Below, piece after piece: positions 45,169-53,908 of a stretch of 64,000 nt of DNA. Each line of letters begins with the position of its first letter. The first letter of the stretch is position 1. The translations under genes and the position numbers were made by a program. Origin of the DNA: Lachnospiraceae bacterium (GTDB taxonomy: Bacteria; Bacillota; Clostridia; Lachnospirales; Lachnospiraceae); the NCBI GenBank assembly GCA_009774535.1, contig VSNY01000003.1:1-64000 (forward strand), given 5' to 3'. A model generated the notes under the pieces. That model was not told the origin of the DNA. It made no database searches and worked only from the letters and a program-made list of their open reading frames with translations.

Positions 45169-45699
45169 TTAAATAATTTTTTGTAAAAACATCAGATCTT
45201 CTTTTTTCAGATAAAAAGGATTTTCAATCCAGGGGATACTTATCATATGCATTCCATATCTTTTTTGTATTATTTTCTTATCCGCAAGATTTGCAAATAA
45301 AACCAGAAATTCCCATGTTTCGTAGTTTTCCGATGCAATTACATTTTTTAGAAAATGTTCGTAAGCAGAGACTTTCCATGGGCTGATGCTTCCGGTTACG
45401 ATTTTACGGTCGCATCTTAGGAACTCCTCTCTGGATGCCTTATAATCTGCACCAAGATCCAATACAAAAGCTTCATATCTGCTGTTTACAATTTCCGGTA
45501 TATTCCCCACTTTAATATCCGTAAAATACTGAACGCCTGCAAGCTTTTGTCTGCCTCCCTCCTTTCCGATCATATCTTTTAAGTCATGCTGTCCTGACCA
45601 TTCTATCACTGCTGTCTTTCTTCCCAATGCCGACTGCAGATAGTTTGCCAGAGCAATTGTCAGATGTGTTGTTCCGCACCCCATGCCAATCCCGATCAC
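45169..45699 (-). CDS. MinD/CpaE-like protein with degenerate Walker A
   Basis: A protein of 176 residues from the first standard start (GTG, 45699). The frame remains open upstream and the codons just before (KKLKEKISIG) look like the natural N terminus, but no ATG, GTG or TTG is there, so the true start is unclear. The nucleotide-loop position reads GIGMGCGTTHLTIALANYL, where the Lys of GKT is replaced by Thr. Later blocks VIEWSGQHDL and FVLDLGAD follow the MinD pattern. It probably does not hydrolyse ATP in the usual way. It sits between the kinase fusion and the SAF protein. Confidence 0.6.
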   Translation of the reverse strand: MIGIGMGCGTTHLTIALANYLQSALGRKTAVIEWSGQHDLKDMIGKEGGRQKLAGVQYFTDIKVGNIPEIVNSRYEAFVLDLGADYKASREEFLRCDRKIVTGSISPWKVSAYEHFLKNVIASENYETWEFLVLFANLADKKIIQKRYGMHMISIPWIENPFYLKKEDLMFLQKII

Positions 45700-45753
45700 C
45701 CCAATGCTGATCTTTTCTTTCAGCTTTTTGATTGAACATCCTTTCAGTGTCTT

Positions 45754-47085
45754 TCACCACCCTTCCTGTCGCAGCATCTTTTGAAACAGTTCCCGTTTCT
45801 CCCTTGTCATGCGAAACGGATCTGCGTCCAGCGGAAAACAGTAGACTCTGTGACGGCAGATTCTGGCCAGTGCTTTTGCCTTTGACCTGTCTCCATAATT
45901 ACAGACAAGAACAAGATTCCTTGGCAGGCTGACCTTTTGCAGCAGGCATTCATCCTGCGGACATTCCCATGGTCTGCTGCCCATAACCAGAATCAGCTTT
46001 TGCGCTTCTTCTATCATATCCTGCAGCTGTATCCCATAGTCCTGCACATACAAGCCTTCCCACCGCTTTTGTGCCGCAACCCCTTCTCCGTAATAGGGCA
46101 TGCCCCGAAATTTTTCATAGGCGACCAATCCATCTTTTCTCATATATCCGCTGTCACTTTTCGCTAACGTCCTCATACAGTCTGATGGATGATATTCCTG
46201 ATATATACAAGGTCTGCCTTCCTGATTGAAAAAACAGGTCAGTGCGATTGCCAGATGTGTCGTACCTACCCGGCTTTGTGTTCCCGCTACTGCGATTTTT
46301 GTTGTTGTTAATTCTGTTGCTATAAATCCTGTTAAGAGGCGCTTTTTTGTTGTTTGCTGATGATATTGACTGCCCTGATCGACTGCCTGCAGCAAATCCG
46401 CTTCCAATGCCTCTACTGACGCATAACGGTCTTCTTTTGCATAAGCGGCTGCCTGGCTGATCAAAGGCTGCAGAATCCGGAATTCGTTTTCAGGCATTTT
46501 GGATGCCAAAAACGCAAGGATTTTTCCTACGCCATAAATGTCTGTCTGTATATCACAGGCAATTCCCTGATATTTCTCAGGCGGCGCATAACCCTCTGTT
46601 CCGAAATTTTGGAATGTACTTCCATTCGTGGTAATATAAGATGAAATGCCAAAATCGATTAAAACGACCCGTTTTCCACATAATATAATGTGTTCTGGTT
46701 TTAAATCCTGATAGATTACCGGTTCTGGTTTTTGATCATGCAGGTACTTTATAACATCACAGATCTGTAACGTCATATGCACTGCTGTGTCGATGGAAAT
46801 ACAATCTTGATGAAGCACAAATGCTTCCAATGACTGTCCCTGGATATATTCCTCTATGATATAATAATTCTCATCATCTTCTTCTACATCGTAAATAGTG
46901 GGGATACCGGGATGCTTCAGATTTTTTAGAATATCTGCTTCCAGAAGAAGCTGCGGCTGTCCTGATTGTGTCTTATTTACACACTTGACGGCCCGATATG
47001 TTTTCAGCTTCCTGTGTTCGGCTAAAAATACTTCGCTGCTGTTCCCTCTTCCTAAACGGGATACGATACGGTACTTGCCGGACAA
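45754..47085 (-). CDS. Ser/Thr protein kinase fused to a MinD/CpaE-like domain
   Basis: A protein of 443 residues from a TTG at 47085 with AGGA 7 bases upstream. Residues 1-245 are an eukaryotic-type kinase: Gly loop LGRGNSSEVFLA, VAIK Lys in RAVKCV, catalytic loop YQDLKPEH (HRD changed to YQD, Asp kept), DFG in VLIDFGIS, and the APE-like YAPPEKYQG. From about 255 on there is a MinD/CpaE-like domain (AVAGTQSRVGTTHLAIALTC) in which the Walker A Lys is Thr, as in the next gene. No membrane segment is seen. The kinase should be active; the second half may bind the neighbouring MinD-like protein. First gene of the locus. Confidence 0.75.
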   Translation of the reverse strand: MSGKYRIVSRLGRGNSSEVFLAEHRKLKTYRAVKCVNKTQSGQPQLLLEADILKNLKHPGIPTIYDVEEDDENYYIIEEYIQGQSLEAFVLHQDCISIDTAVHMTLQICDVIKYLHDQKPEPVIYQDLKPEHIILCGKRVVLIDFGISSYITTNGSTFQNFGTEGYAPPEKYQGIACDIQTDIYGVGKILAFLASKMPENEFRILQPLISQAAAYAKEDRYASVEALEADLLQAVDQGSQYHQQTTKKRLLTGFIATELTTTKIAVAGTQSRVGTTHLAIALTCFFNQEGRPCIYQEYHPSDCMRTLAKSDSGYMRKDGLVAYEKFRGMPYYGEGVAAQKRWEGLYVQDYGIQLQDMIEEAQKLILVMGSRPWECPQDECLLQKVSLPRNLVLVCNYGDRSKAKALARICRHRVYCFPLDADPFRMTREKRELFQKMLRQEGW

Positions 47086-47237
47086 ATTTGATTCCTGAAT
47101 GCTTAGACTCCTTTCTGACTAGGGGTTATAAGCACCTCTTGCAACTGTTATACCACAGCCGACATATGTTATGCAAGCTTTTTTTTCAAAAAATTTGAAA
47201 TTTTATAAAAATTTTAAAAAATAAATGCCCGATACGC

Positions 47238-47266
47238 TTGACTAACATATATATTTTTTATATACT
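47238..47266 (+). promoter_or_regulatory. Sigma-A promoter of mecA
   Basis: TTGACT (47238-47243), 17 bases, TATACT (47261-47266); one mismatch in each hexamer. The leader is about 70 bases and the ribosome site is GGGAG. Confidence 0.75.
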
Positions 47267-47343
47267 TTGTTTACTTCAAGCTGACAATTGAAATTTTAAT
47301 ATAATAATATATACCATAAGACATTAATTAAGGGAGTGATGTA

Positions 47344-48159
47344 ATGAAAATCGAAAAAGTAAGTGACACCCAGATTCGATGCACACTGACAAAAGAAGAT
47401 TTAGCAGACCGACATTTAAAAATCAGTGAACTTGCGTACGGTACTGAAAACGCCAAAAATTTATTCCGTGATATGATGCAGCAGGCTTCTTATGAATTCG
47501 GGTTTGAAGCGGACGATATCCCTTTGATGATTGAAGCAATTCCAGTATCATCAGATACGATTATCCTGCTCATAACAAAAGTAGAATACCCGGAAGAACT
47601 GGATACCCGTTTTTCCAAATTCTCAGACGTTGATTATGACGATTCCTTTTCCGGTTATGGAACAGAACAGGGAGAACCATACGAAGCAGCCAGTGCGAAT
47701 GATATTTTGGACTGGTTTAAAAAGATTCAGCAGGAAGCCAAATCAAATGCCGAAGGTTCCCGGAAGAAATCAAACAAGTCCGAAGACTTTATCCCGCTGG
47801 AACAGGCGGTCCGGCACGAATCCAAAGAAACGATTCCTGGTACACCTGCCGTTGAAATCCCAATTGACCTGACAAAATTATTCCTGATCCATGACCTGGA
47901 CACAATGTCTAAGATTTCGAGCGTACTGGACGGATATTACGAAGGGGATAATACGCTGTTCCGTGATGCGCAGTCACATTTGTTTTATCTAATTGTCCAT
48001 AAGAGCAACCATACACCTGAAGAATTTAACAAAGTATGTAATATTTTATCGGAGTATTCTACACAGCTGAACTTTTCCAATTCGATCGAAGCTTATTTTA
48101 ATGAACATTTTGACTGCATGATCCGCAGCCAGGCGCTGCAGCAGTTTGCGGCAATTTAA
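47344..48159 (+). CDS. mecA: Adaptor protein MecA
   Basis: A protein of 271 residues. MecA links substrates to the ClpC unfoldase for ClpCP degradation. The N-terminal substrate-binding domain is seen as MKIEKVSDTQIRCTLTKEDL, KISELAYGTENAKNLFRDMM, ASYEFGFEADDIPLMIEAIP. A Ser/Lys/Glu-rich linker near 115-170 leads to the C-terminal ClpC-binding domain (LFLIHDLDTMSKI, SHLFYLIVHKSNHTPEEFN, NILSEY). Longer linker than B. subtilis MecA (218 residues). Single gene between its promoter and a strong terminator. Confidence 0.92.
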   Translation: MKIEKVSDTQIRCTLTKEDLADRHLKISELAYGTENAKNLFRDMMQQASYEFGFEADDIPLMIEAIPVSSDTIILLITKVEYPEELDTRFSKFSDVDYDDSFSGYGTEQGEPYEAASANDILDWFKKIQQEAKSNAEGSRKKSNKSEDFIPLEQAVRHESKETIPGTPAVEIPIDLTKLFLIHDLDTMSKISSVLDGYYEGDNTLFRDAQSHLFYLIVHKSNHTPEEFNKVCNILSEYSTQLNFSNSIEAYFNEHFDCMIRSQALQQFAAI

Positions 48160-48206
48160 AAAGGAACCGGATATAAACATCATGTTTGTATCCGGTTCCT
48201 TTTTGA
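48158..48206. terminator. Bidirectional terminator of mecA and the DUF1858 gene
   Basis: AAAAAGGAACCGGATA pairs with TATCCGGTTCCTTTTT; the stem is continued by AAACAT/ATGTTT. A-run and T-run flank it on both sides. It ends mecA (plus) and the 48215 gene (minus). Confidence 0.92.
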
Positions 48207-48214
48207 TTATTTGC

Positions 48215-48421
48215 TTAATTGTTTGCCAAAAATTCGTTAATCTGAGCTACCAGCTCATCTGGAGAAATCCCATGCACCATAGCCGCTTCTTCAATCGTCT
48301 CCATCTGGGAAGACGGGCATCCGAGACAGTGCATGCCGATATTTAATAAAAGCGGCGCAATGTTTTCATTAATTTGAAGTAATTCTCCAATCATTGTACT
48401 TTTGGTAACCTGCTGTTCCAT
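48215..48421 (-). CDS. DUF1858 domain protein
   Basis: A protein of 68 residues. The family motif is seen as TMIGELLQINENIAPLLLNIGMHCLGCPSS, with two Cys (C-x2-C) that are usual in DUF1858 and the ScdA/Ric N-terminal domain, followed by TIEEAAMVHGISPDELV. Such proteins are linked to redox or iron-sulfur chemistry, but the function is not established. It has its own promoter and a leader of about 118 bases. Confidence 0.85.
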   Translation of the reverse strand: MEQQVTKSTMIGELLQINENIAPLLLNIGMHCLGCPSSQMETIEEAAMVHGISPDELVAQINEFLANN

Positions 48422-48545
48422 GTTTGTAATCTCCTTTTCTCTTCTTTGTTGTCAAACGCTGTTTTACATCTTAGTTTTACATCATTACTGCAGTTTTTTG
48501 TTAAATAAAGGACGCTTTTGAATTAATCTGCCCTTTTTCCTAATA

Positions 48546-48574
48546 AATATACTATAGCGCCGTTTTAATGTCAA
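48546..48574 (-). promoter_or_regulatory. Sigma-A promoter of the DUF1858 gene
   Basis: Minus strand: TTGACA (48574-48569), 17 bases, TATATT (48551-48546). Just upstream, at 48582-48600, is the palindrome GGATAAAATTATTTTATCC, a possible operator. The remaining part of 48422-48793 shows no convincing gene. Confidence 0.75.
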
Positions 48575-48793
48575 ATACTGGATAAAATTATTTTATCCCC
48601 CTTTTATGCAAGCGCAATCGCTGTGTTCACCCTTGAACGACGCAAAGAAAGGCCATATTCATGCAAAAAGTTTTCCCCATCATTTTCAACAGCCGCCGTC
48701 CATTCTTGCAAAACTGACAAAATCCCCCAACATCCTACTGTCCCGCCTTCTCCGCTCTGTGTTATCCTGTCACTTTACCCCGACAAAATTAAT

Positions 48794-48822
48794 TTGTACA
48801 AGCTTCTACAGTAAGCTATACT
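48794..48822 (+). promoter_or_regulatory. Sigma-A promoter of the MerR-type gene
   Basis: TTGTAC (48794-48799), 17 bases, TATACT (48817-48822). The leader is about 55 bases, ending in AAGGAGG. Confidence 0.65.
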
Positions 48823-48881
48823 TGATACAGAAGTTATATTGCTTCGACCCCGCCATGCAATAGAAGAAGGAGGTTTTCTAA

Positions 48882-49565
48882 GTGGAAAAAGTACGTTATA
48901 TGATTTCAGATGCAGCAAATATGGTGCAGGTTGAATCGCATGTTCTGCGGTACTGGGAAGAAGAACTGGAACTGACCGTTCCAAGGAACGAACTGGGCCA
49001 CCGCTATTATACACAGGAAAACATACAGGAATTTTTAAGAATAAAAGAACTTAAGGAACGGGGATACCAGCTGAAAGCAATCCGGCTGATTCTCCAGGAT
49101 GAAAAAGAACGTAAAGAAGAAAGTATAATGGAGCCGGCCATTCGTATTGAGAAAGTAGACGGCGTCGAAATTGGTAAGGAGGTTATCGAAGAAACAATGG
49201 CTAAAAACGAAGTTATTCACGTAACACACAAAACAAGTCAGCTGAGTGAAGACACACAACGGGAAAAGCGTATGGAGCAGTTCCAGTCCATGATGACGGA
49301 AATCGTGCGCAAAGCGATCAGCGACAATAACCAGGAACTGGGGGAAGAAGTCGGCATACAAGTCGGCGAACATGTCATTAAGGAAATGAACTATCTGATG
49401 CGTACACAGGAAGAACAGGAAGAAGAACGATTCCGAAAGCTGGATGATGCGATCCGCAGTATGGGCAAGCATGGCAGGCGGCGGGCAAAGAAGGAACGCT
49501 TAAGCCGGAAGGAACGCAGAATGCTGAAAAATAAAAATGAACTGGCTCCTGATCTGACGATCTGA
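48882..49565 (+). CDS. MerR family transcriptional regulator with long C-terminal helical domain
   Basis: A protein of 227 residues from a GTG at 48882 with GGAGG 8 bases upstream. Residues 1-70 are a MerR winged helix (YMISDAANMVQVESHVLRYW, RNELGHRYYTQENIQEF, IKELKERGYQLKAIRLIL). The rest is a charged, coiled-coil-like region ending in a basic segment (HGRRRAKKERLSRKERRM), with no effector-binding domain or metal-site Cys seen. Target genes are unknown; divergent or nearby genes include ferredoxin and the DUF1858 protein. Confidence 0.85.
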   Translation: MEKVRYMISDAANMVQVESHVLRYWEEELELTVPRNELGHRYYTQENIQEFLRIKELKERGYQLKAIRLILQDEKERKEESIMEPAIRIEKVDGVEIGKEVIEETMAKNEVIHVTHKTSQLSEDTQREKRMEQFQSMMTEIVRKAISDNNQELGEEVGIQVGEHVIKEMNYLMRTQEEQEEERFRKLDDAIRSMGKHGRRRAKKERLSRKERRMLKNKNELAPDLTI

Positions 49566-49636
49566 TCTGCCAAAACAACACATTTTTATACATAACAAAC
49601 AGTCAGCAAATCTTAGGAACAACATACGTAAAAAAT

Positions 49637-49661
49637 AAAACCGCCGGTATTCGGCGGTTTT
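49637..49661. terminator. Terminator between merR and ferredoxin genes
   Basis: AAAACCGCCG pairs with CGGCGGTTTT around GTATT. Works on both strands for the convergent genes. Confidence 0.85.
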
Positions 49662-49689
49662 AAAATAAGTAACTTTATTCAGCGGTTGA

Positions 49690-49860
49690 TTAACCTTCTT
49701 CGATTGCACCTGTAGGACATGCACCTGCGCATGTGCCGCAGTTTACACATGTATCAGCATCGATTTCGTATTTTCCATCTCCTGCAGAAATTGCTCCTAC
49801 CGGACATTCCCCTTCACATGTTCCGCAGCTGACACAAGCATCTGTAATTTTGTATGCCAT
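49690..49860 (-). CDS. 2[4Fe-4S] ferredoxin
   Basis: A protein of 56 residues from ATG 49860 (MAYKITDACVSCGTCEGECP), with AAGGAGG 9 bases upstream. Two CxxCxxCxxxCP motifs (CVSCGTCEGECP and CVNCGTCAGACP) bind two [4Fe-4S] clusters, as in clostridial ferredoxin, the low-potential electron carrier of anaerobic metabolism. Normal length of about 55. Single gene with a terminator 30 bases later. Confidence 0.96.
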   Translation of the reverse strand: MAYKITDACVSCGTCEGECPVGAISAGDGKYEIDADTCVNCGTCAGACPTGAIEEG

Positions 49861-50004
49861 GATCTCAATCCTCCTTAAAATTATTAATAAACACGAACCC
49901 ATTGTCCGTTGAAACTATTCTAATACAAAAACCGGATGAATACAAGTAGAAATTTATAACAGATCAAAAAATCGCCTGTATTATTTTTGATACACAATAT
50001 GGCT

Positions 50005-51336
50005 CTAATCCCTCTTCATATTTGCAAATTTTGTATACTGCGGCAGCCATACGAGATTCACTGTTCCGATCGGGCCGTTTCTCTGTTTTGCGATAATGAC
50101 CTCGGCAATATTTTTTTTATCGGTATCTTTGTTATAATAATCATCACGGTAAATAAACATTACAACATCGGCGTCCTGCTCAATCGCTCCGGATTCACGC
50201 AAATCCGACAGCATCGGACGATGGTCCGGGCGCTGTTCTACCGCGCGGCTCAACTGGGATAAGGCGATCACAGGCACATGCAGCTCCCTGGCCAACGCTT
50301 TTAACGCGCGGGAAATCTCTGAGATTTCCTGCTGCCTGGAATCAGTCCTGCCATTGCCGGACATCAGCTGCAGATAATCGATAATAACGAGCTGAATATT
50401 ATATTCCAGCTTATATTTACGGCACTTAGACCGCAGCTCTCCGATCGAAATGCCAGGTGTATCATCAATAATCAGCTTGGAACGGCCGATCGTCCCGGCT
50501 CCCTCAATCAGTTTTTCCCAATCCGTATCAGACAGGTTGCCGTTTCGCAGCATCTGTGCATCGACTCTGGATTCCAGAGAGAACAGACGATTGACCAGCT
50601 GTTCTTTTGACATTTCCAGACTGAAAATAGCCGTAGCCAAATCACTGTGAAAAGCTGTATACTGCGCGATATTTAACACAAAAGCCGTCTTCCCCATGGA
50701 AGGGCGGGCAGCGATCAGAATCAGGTCTGAGGGCTGCAGGCCGGACATCCGGTAATCCAGGTCAATAAATCCGGTCGCAATTCCCGTTACATTGCCCTGG
50801 ATTCTGGATGCCTTTTCAATCCGGTCCAAGGCGTTAATCACGATCTGCTTAATGGGTACAAATTCTCCGCTGTCCTGGCTCTGCAGCAGCTGAAATACAT
50901 TTTTTTCCGTATTGGCAAAAATTGTCTCTAATTCTTCATTGCCGGCATAACATTCGTTCTGAACCGTCTCCGTTACTTTGATCAGCTTCCGCAGCATCGC
51001 TTTTTCTTTGACAATATTCGCATAATAACGGATATTCGCCGATGTCGGTACTGCTGCCACCAGGTCATTGATATATTCCAGACTGGTAATCTCCGGCGGC
51101 AGGTCTTTTTCTTTCAGTTTGTTCTGCAGTGTAATAAAATCAACTGGCTTATTCTGGTTAAACAGTTCGATCATAGAATCAAACAGGACTGCATACTGGT
51201 GATGGTAAAAATCTTCCGCCATTAACGTCTCAGAAGCAGCAATAATGGCTGCACGATCCATCATCATGGCGCCGATAACTGATTGTTCCGCTTCGATACT
51301 GTTGGGCATCGTTCTTTTGATCAGCGCTTCTTCCAT
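50005..51336 (-). CDS. dnaB: Replicative DNA helicase DnaB
   Basis: A protein of 443 residues. The N-terminal helical domain starts with PNSIEAEQSVIGAMMMD; the RecA-like helicase domain has Walker A AARPSMGKTAFVLNIA, Walker B LVIIDYLQLMSG, and ALSQLSRAVEQRPDHRPMLS, SGAIEQDADVVMFIYRD. It unwinds DNA ahead of the fork as a hexamer. It lies 5 bases after rplI, the conserved rplI-dnaB pair. Confidence 0.97.
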   Translation of the reverse strand: MEEALIKRTMPNSIEAEQSVIGAMMMDRAAIIAASETLMAEDFYHHQYAVLFDSMIELFNQNKPVDFITLQNKLKEKDLPPEITSLEYINDLVAAVPTSANIRYYANIVKEKAMLRKLIKVTETVQNECYAGNEELETIFANTEKNVFQLLQSQDSGEFVPIKQIVINALDRIEKASRIQGNVTGIATGFIDLDYRMSGLQPSDLILIAARPSMGKTAFVLNIAQYTAFHSDLATAIFSLEMSKEQLVNRLFSLESRVDAQMLRNGNLSDTDWEKLIEGAGTIGRSKLIIDDTPGISIGELRSKCRKYKLEYNIQLVIIDYLQLMSGNGRTDSRQQEISEISRALKALARELHVPVIALSQLSRAVEQRPDHRPMLSDLRESGAIEQDADVVMFIYRDDYYNKDTDKKNIAEVIIAKQRNGPIGTVNLVWLPQYTKFANMKRD

Positions 51337-51341
51337 ATGTC

Positions 51342-51788
51342 TCAGCCTTCAACTACATGTACTCTTAATGTCGCGGTTACCTGCGGATGTAATTTGACCG
51401 GCACATCATAAAAACCAAGCGCCTTAATCGGATCTGTCAGCTGCATTTTCTTTTTGTCCAGTTCCAAATTCAGCTGTTTTTTAACCGCTTCGGCGATTTC
51501 TTTGGTAGACACCGAACCAAACGTGCGTCCGCCTTCCCCTGCTTTGATCTTTACTTCCACCTGCTTTGTCTTTAAATCTTCCGCCAGCTGCTGTGCCGCA
51601 GCCAGATTTTCCGCCGCATCTTTTTCAGCGCGCTGATTGCGTAATTTCAGGTCGTTCAATGTACGGCTGTTCGCTTCCACACCAAGATTTTTGCGGATCA
51701 GCATATTACGGCCATATGCATCGCTGACTTCCACAATTTCATTTTTCTTGCCGACCGACTTTACATCTTCCAACAAAATTACTTTCAT
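51342..51788 (-). CDS. rplI: 50S ribosomal protein L9
   Basis: A protein of 148 residues, the normal size for bL9. The N-terminal domain reads [35 protein letters not shown]; a long connecting helix ([20 protein letters not shown]) leads to the C-terminal rRNA-binding domain ([16 protein letters not shown]). Its start overlaps the stop of the GdpP-like gene by 4 bases. Confidence 0.97.
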   Translation of the reverse strand: MKVILLEDVKSVGKKNEIVEVSDAYGRNMLIRKNLGVEANSRTLNDLKLRNQRAEKDAAENLAAAQQLAEDLKTKQVEVKIKAGEGGRTFGSVSTKEIAEAVKKQLNLELDKKKMQLTDPIKALGFYDVPVKLHPQVTATLRVHVVEG

Positions 51789-53836
51789 TTTTCTATCTCT
51801 CCTTTTTCTATCATCTCATCCAAAATCGTCCGGATTCGCTGCTTTGCCCCTTCAATCGTGCAGTCCGACAGCTGCGCGCCCGCAATATTCGCATGACCGC
51901 CGCCGCCTAAACGCTCCATAATCGACTGCACATTAATCTCATCAATCGACCGGGAACTGATAAAAATCCGGTTCTGGTATTCCGTCATAACAAAAGAAGC
52001 CTTGATTCCGATTATATTGAGCAATTCATTCGCTGACTGCGCACTAACAACCGTCGGACTTTCCACAATCTCAGCCGGACAGACAGAAATCGCAAACGCC
52101 CCATGGTATACTTCCGCCTCACGCATGACCTCAGCTCTTGCCTTATAATCCGCCATATCATTGCGCAGCATCTTACGTACTCTCGTTACTTCCGCCCCGC
52201 AGCGTCTTAGATAAGCCGCGGCCTCAAACGTACGGACACCCGTTTTTTGCATAAAGTTATTCGTATCAATTAAGATACCCGCATAAATCGCATCCGCTTC
52301 ACAAGACGTCAGCCTGATATTTTCCGTAAAATACTGCAGCACCTCCGCAATCATCTCGCACGTAGAAGAAGCATACGGTTCGATATATGACAAAATCGGG
52401 TTCTCAACGACTTCGCTGCCCTGTCTGTGGTGATCGAATACGACAATCGACTTTGTCTTTTTCAAAATCTCCGGACAATCTGTATAATTCGGCCGGTTCG
52501 TATCCACTACCATCACAAGCGTATTGCTGTTCGTCAGTTCGATCGCTTCCTCACTGTTAATAAACAGATCCGGCTCATACCCGTTCTGCTCGTTAAAGCA
52601 CTCTTTTAACGGGCGCAAGGACGTCGTAACCTCATTCAGCACGATCTGCACCTTTTTATCCAGCACACGCCCCGCACAATAGACGCCGATGGCCGCTCCA
52701 AATGAATCCACATCCGCGATATGATGCCCCATAACAATCACATGCGTCCGGCTCTCTATAATCTCGCGCAGCGCATGCGCTTTGACACGGGCTTTTACGC
52801 GTGTCATTTTATCCACCTGCTTGGAACTGCCGCCAAAATAAGTAATCCGTTCCCCCTCTTTCACCACAACCTGATCGCCGCCGCGCCCTAACGCCATACC
52901 GATCGCCATGCGGGCATATTCGTAATTCTGGTTATAAGTATCCGCTGTACTCCCAATTCCGATACTGAGCGTCACAGCCATTTCATTTCCGACCTTAACC
53001 GTCTTCACTTCATCCAGCAGGCTGAATTTATCCTCTTCCATTTTGGACAGATAAATATAACGGAACACGACAAAATATTTGTCCTTTTCTATCTTGCGCA
53101 CCAGTCCGTCCATACCGGAAAAATACTTATTCACTTTCCGGTCGATCAAAGCCACCAGCAGGGACTGCTTTACATCCTCGATACTGTTAAGCGCTTCTTC
53201 ATAATTGTCAATATAAATAAGCGCCGCAACCAGCTTTTGGTCGTCATTTTCCCGAATATACCTGTTCAGCTGCGTCTCATCATACAGATAAAGCGCCGTC
53301 ATATATTCGTCACTGCCGTTCAAAGATACCATATCATTTTCAGGCGTAATACTGGAAAACTCAATCCGTTTCAGCTGCGCCCGAAAATCATGCCCGTCCC
53401 AACTGATGTGCAGCTGCGATTCCGTCTGGTTTTTCTGGATAATCTCCCTCGTAATATGGGAAAAGACCGATGTCACCGACCGATGGTAGTCTTTTCCCTT
53501 TCCTGTCAGCTCTGTAAATTTTTCATTTACCCACAAAATCTTCCCGTTATAGTCGATTAACGCATAGGCAACATCAAATTCATTGAGCAGCTTTTTCTGT
53601 ACAGTTCCGTACTGCGTCGCAAAATTGATCAGTTCATTCATAAAATAAGGCTTATTTCGATGAAAGCTTGCGGTCACTGCAAGAAAATAGATCACGGTAA
53701 ATGCAGTTGCCATGAGCCCGGATTCCACCTGGTACAGATACATCGGAATATTCATAAATACCAGCAGAATCGTGAGCAGCATAGGCCCGTACATGTAGTT
53801 ACGCAGACGGCCTTTAAATTTTATACTTTTTTTCAT
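51785..53836 (-). CDS. gdpP: GdpP-type cyclic di-AMP phosphodiesterase (DHH/DHHA1)
   Basis: A protein of 683 residues: two membrane helices (about 13-55), a PAS-like domain ([19 protein letters not shown]), a degenerate GGDEF domain (about 170-305), and DHH/DHHA1 domains with [38 protein letters not shown] and [12 protein letters not shown]. GdpP cuts c-di-AMP to pApA. The order of domains and length (about 660) match the family. The rplI start overlaps its stop, the common gdpP-rplI-dnaB arrangement. Confidence 0.94.
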   Translation of the reverse strand: MKKSIKFKGRLRNYMYGPMLLTILLVFMNIPMYLYQVESGLMATAFTVIYFLAVTASFHRNKPYFMNELINFATQYGTVQKKLLNEFDVAYALIDYNGKILWVNEKFTELTGKGKDYHRSVTSVFSHITREIIQKNQTESQLHISWDGHDFRAQLKRIEFSSITPENDMVSLNGSDEYMTALYLYDETQLNRYIRENDDQKLVAALIYIDNYEEALNSIEDVKQSLLVALIDRKVNKYFSGMDGLVRKIEKDKYFVVFRYIYLSKMEEDKFSLLDEVKTVKVGNEMAVTLSIGIGSTADTYNQNYEYARMAIGMALGRGGDQVVVKEGERITYFGGSSKQVDKMTRVKARVKAHALREIIESRTHVIVMGHHIADVDSFGAAIGVYCAGRVLDKKVQIVLNEVTTSLRPLKECFNEQNGYEPDLFINSEEAIELTNSNTLVMVVDTNRPNYTDCPEILKKTKSIVVFDHHRQGSEVVENPILSYIEPYASSTCEMIAEVLQYFTENIRLTSCEADAIYAGILIDTNNFMQKTGVRTFEAAAYLRRCGAEVTRVRKMLRNDMADYKARAEVMREAEVYHGAFAISVCPAEIVESPTVVSAQSANELLNIIGIKASFVMTEYQNRIFISSRSIDEINVQSIMERLGGGGHANIAGAQLSDCTIEGAKQRIRTILDEMIEKGEIEK

Positions 53837-53908
53837 TTCTGCAGACTTAACCTTTCCACAAAGATACTTCTTATTATACCATGTTACATGGTTATTGGAA
53901 AGGACAAA

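Noticed and set aside
48606..48863. 85-codon plus-strand frame upstream of merR
   Set aside because: Composition is not protein-like, it overlaps the merR promoter, and no family resemblance was seen.
49903..50004. A/T-rich inverted repeat ATCAAAAAT/ATTTTTTGAT after dnaB
   Set aside because: Stem is weak and A/T only, so I did not call it a terminator.
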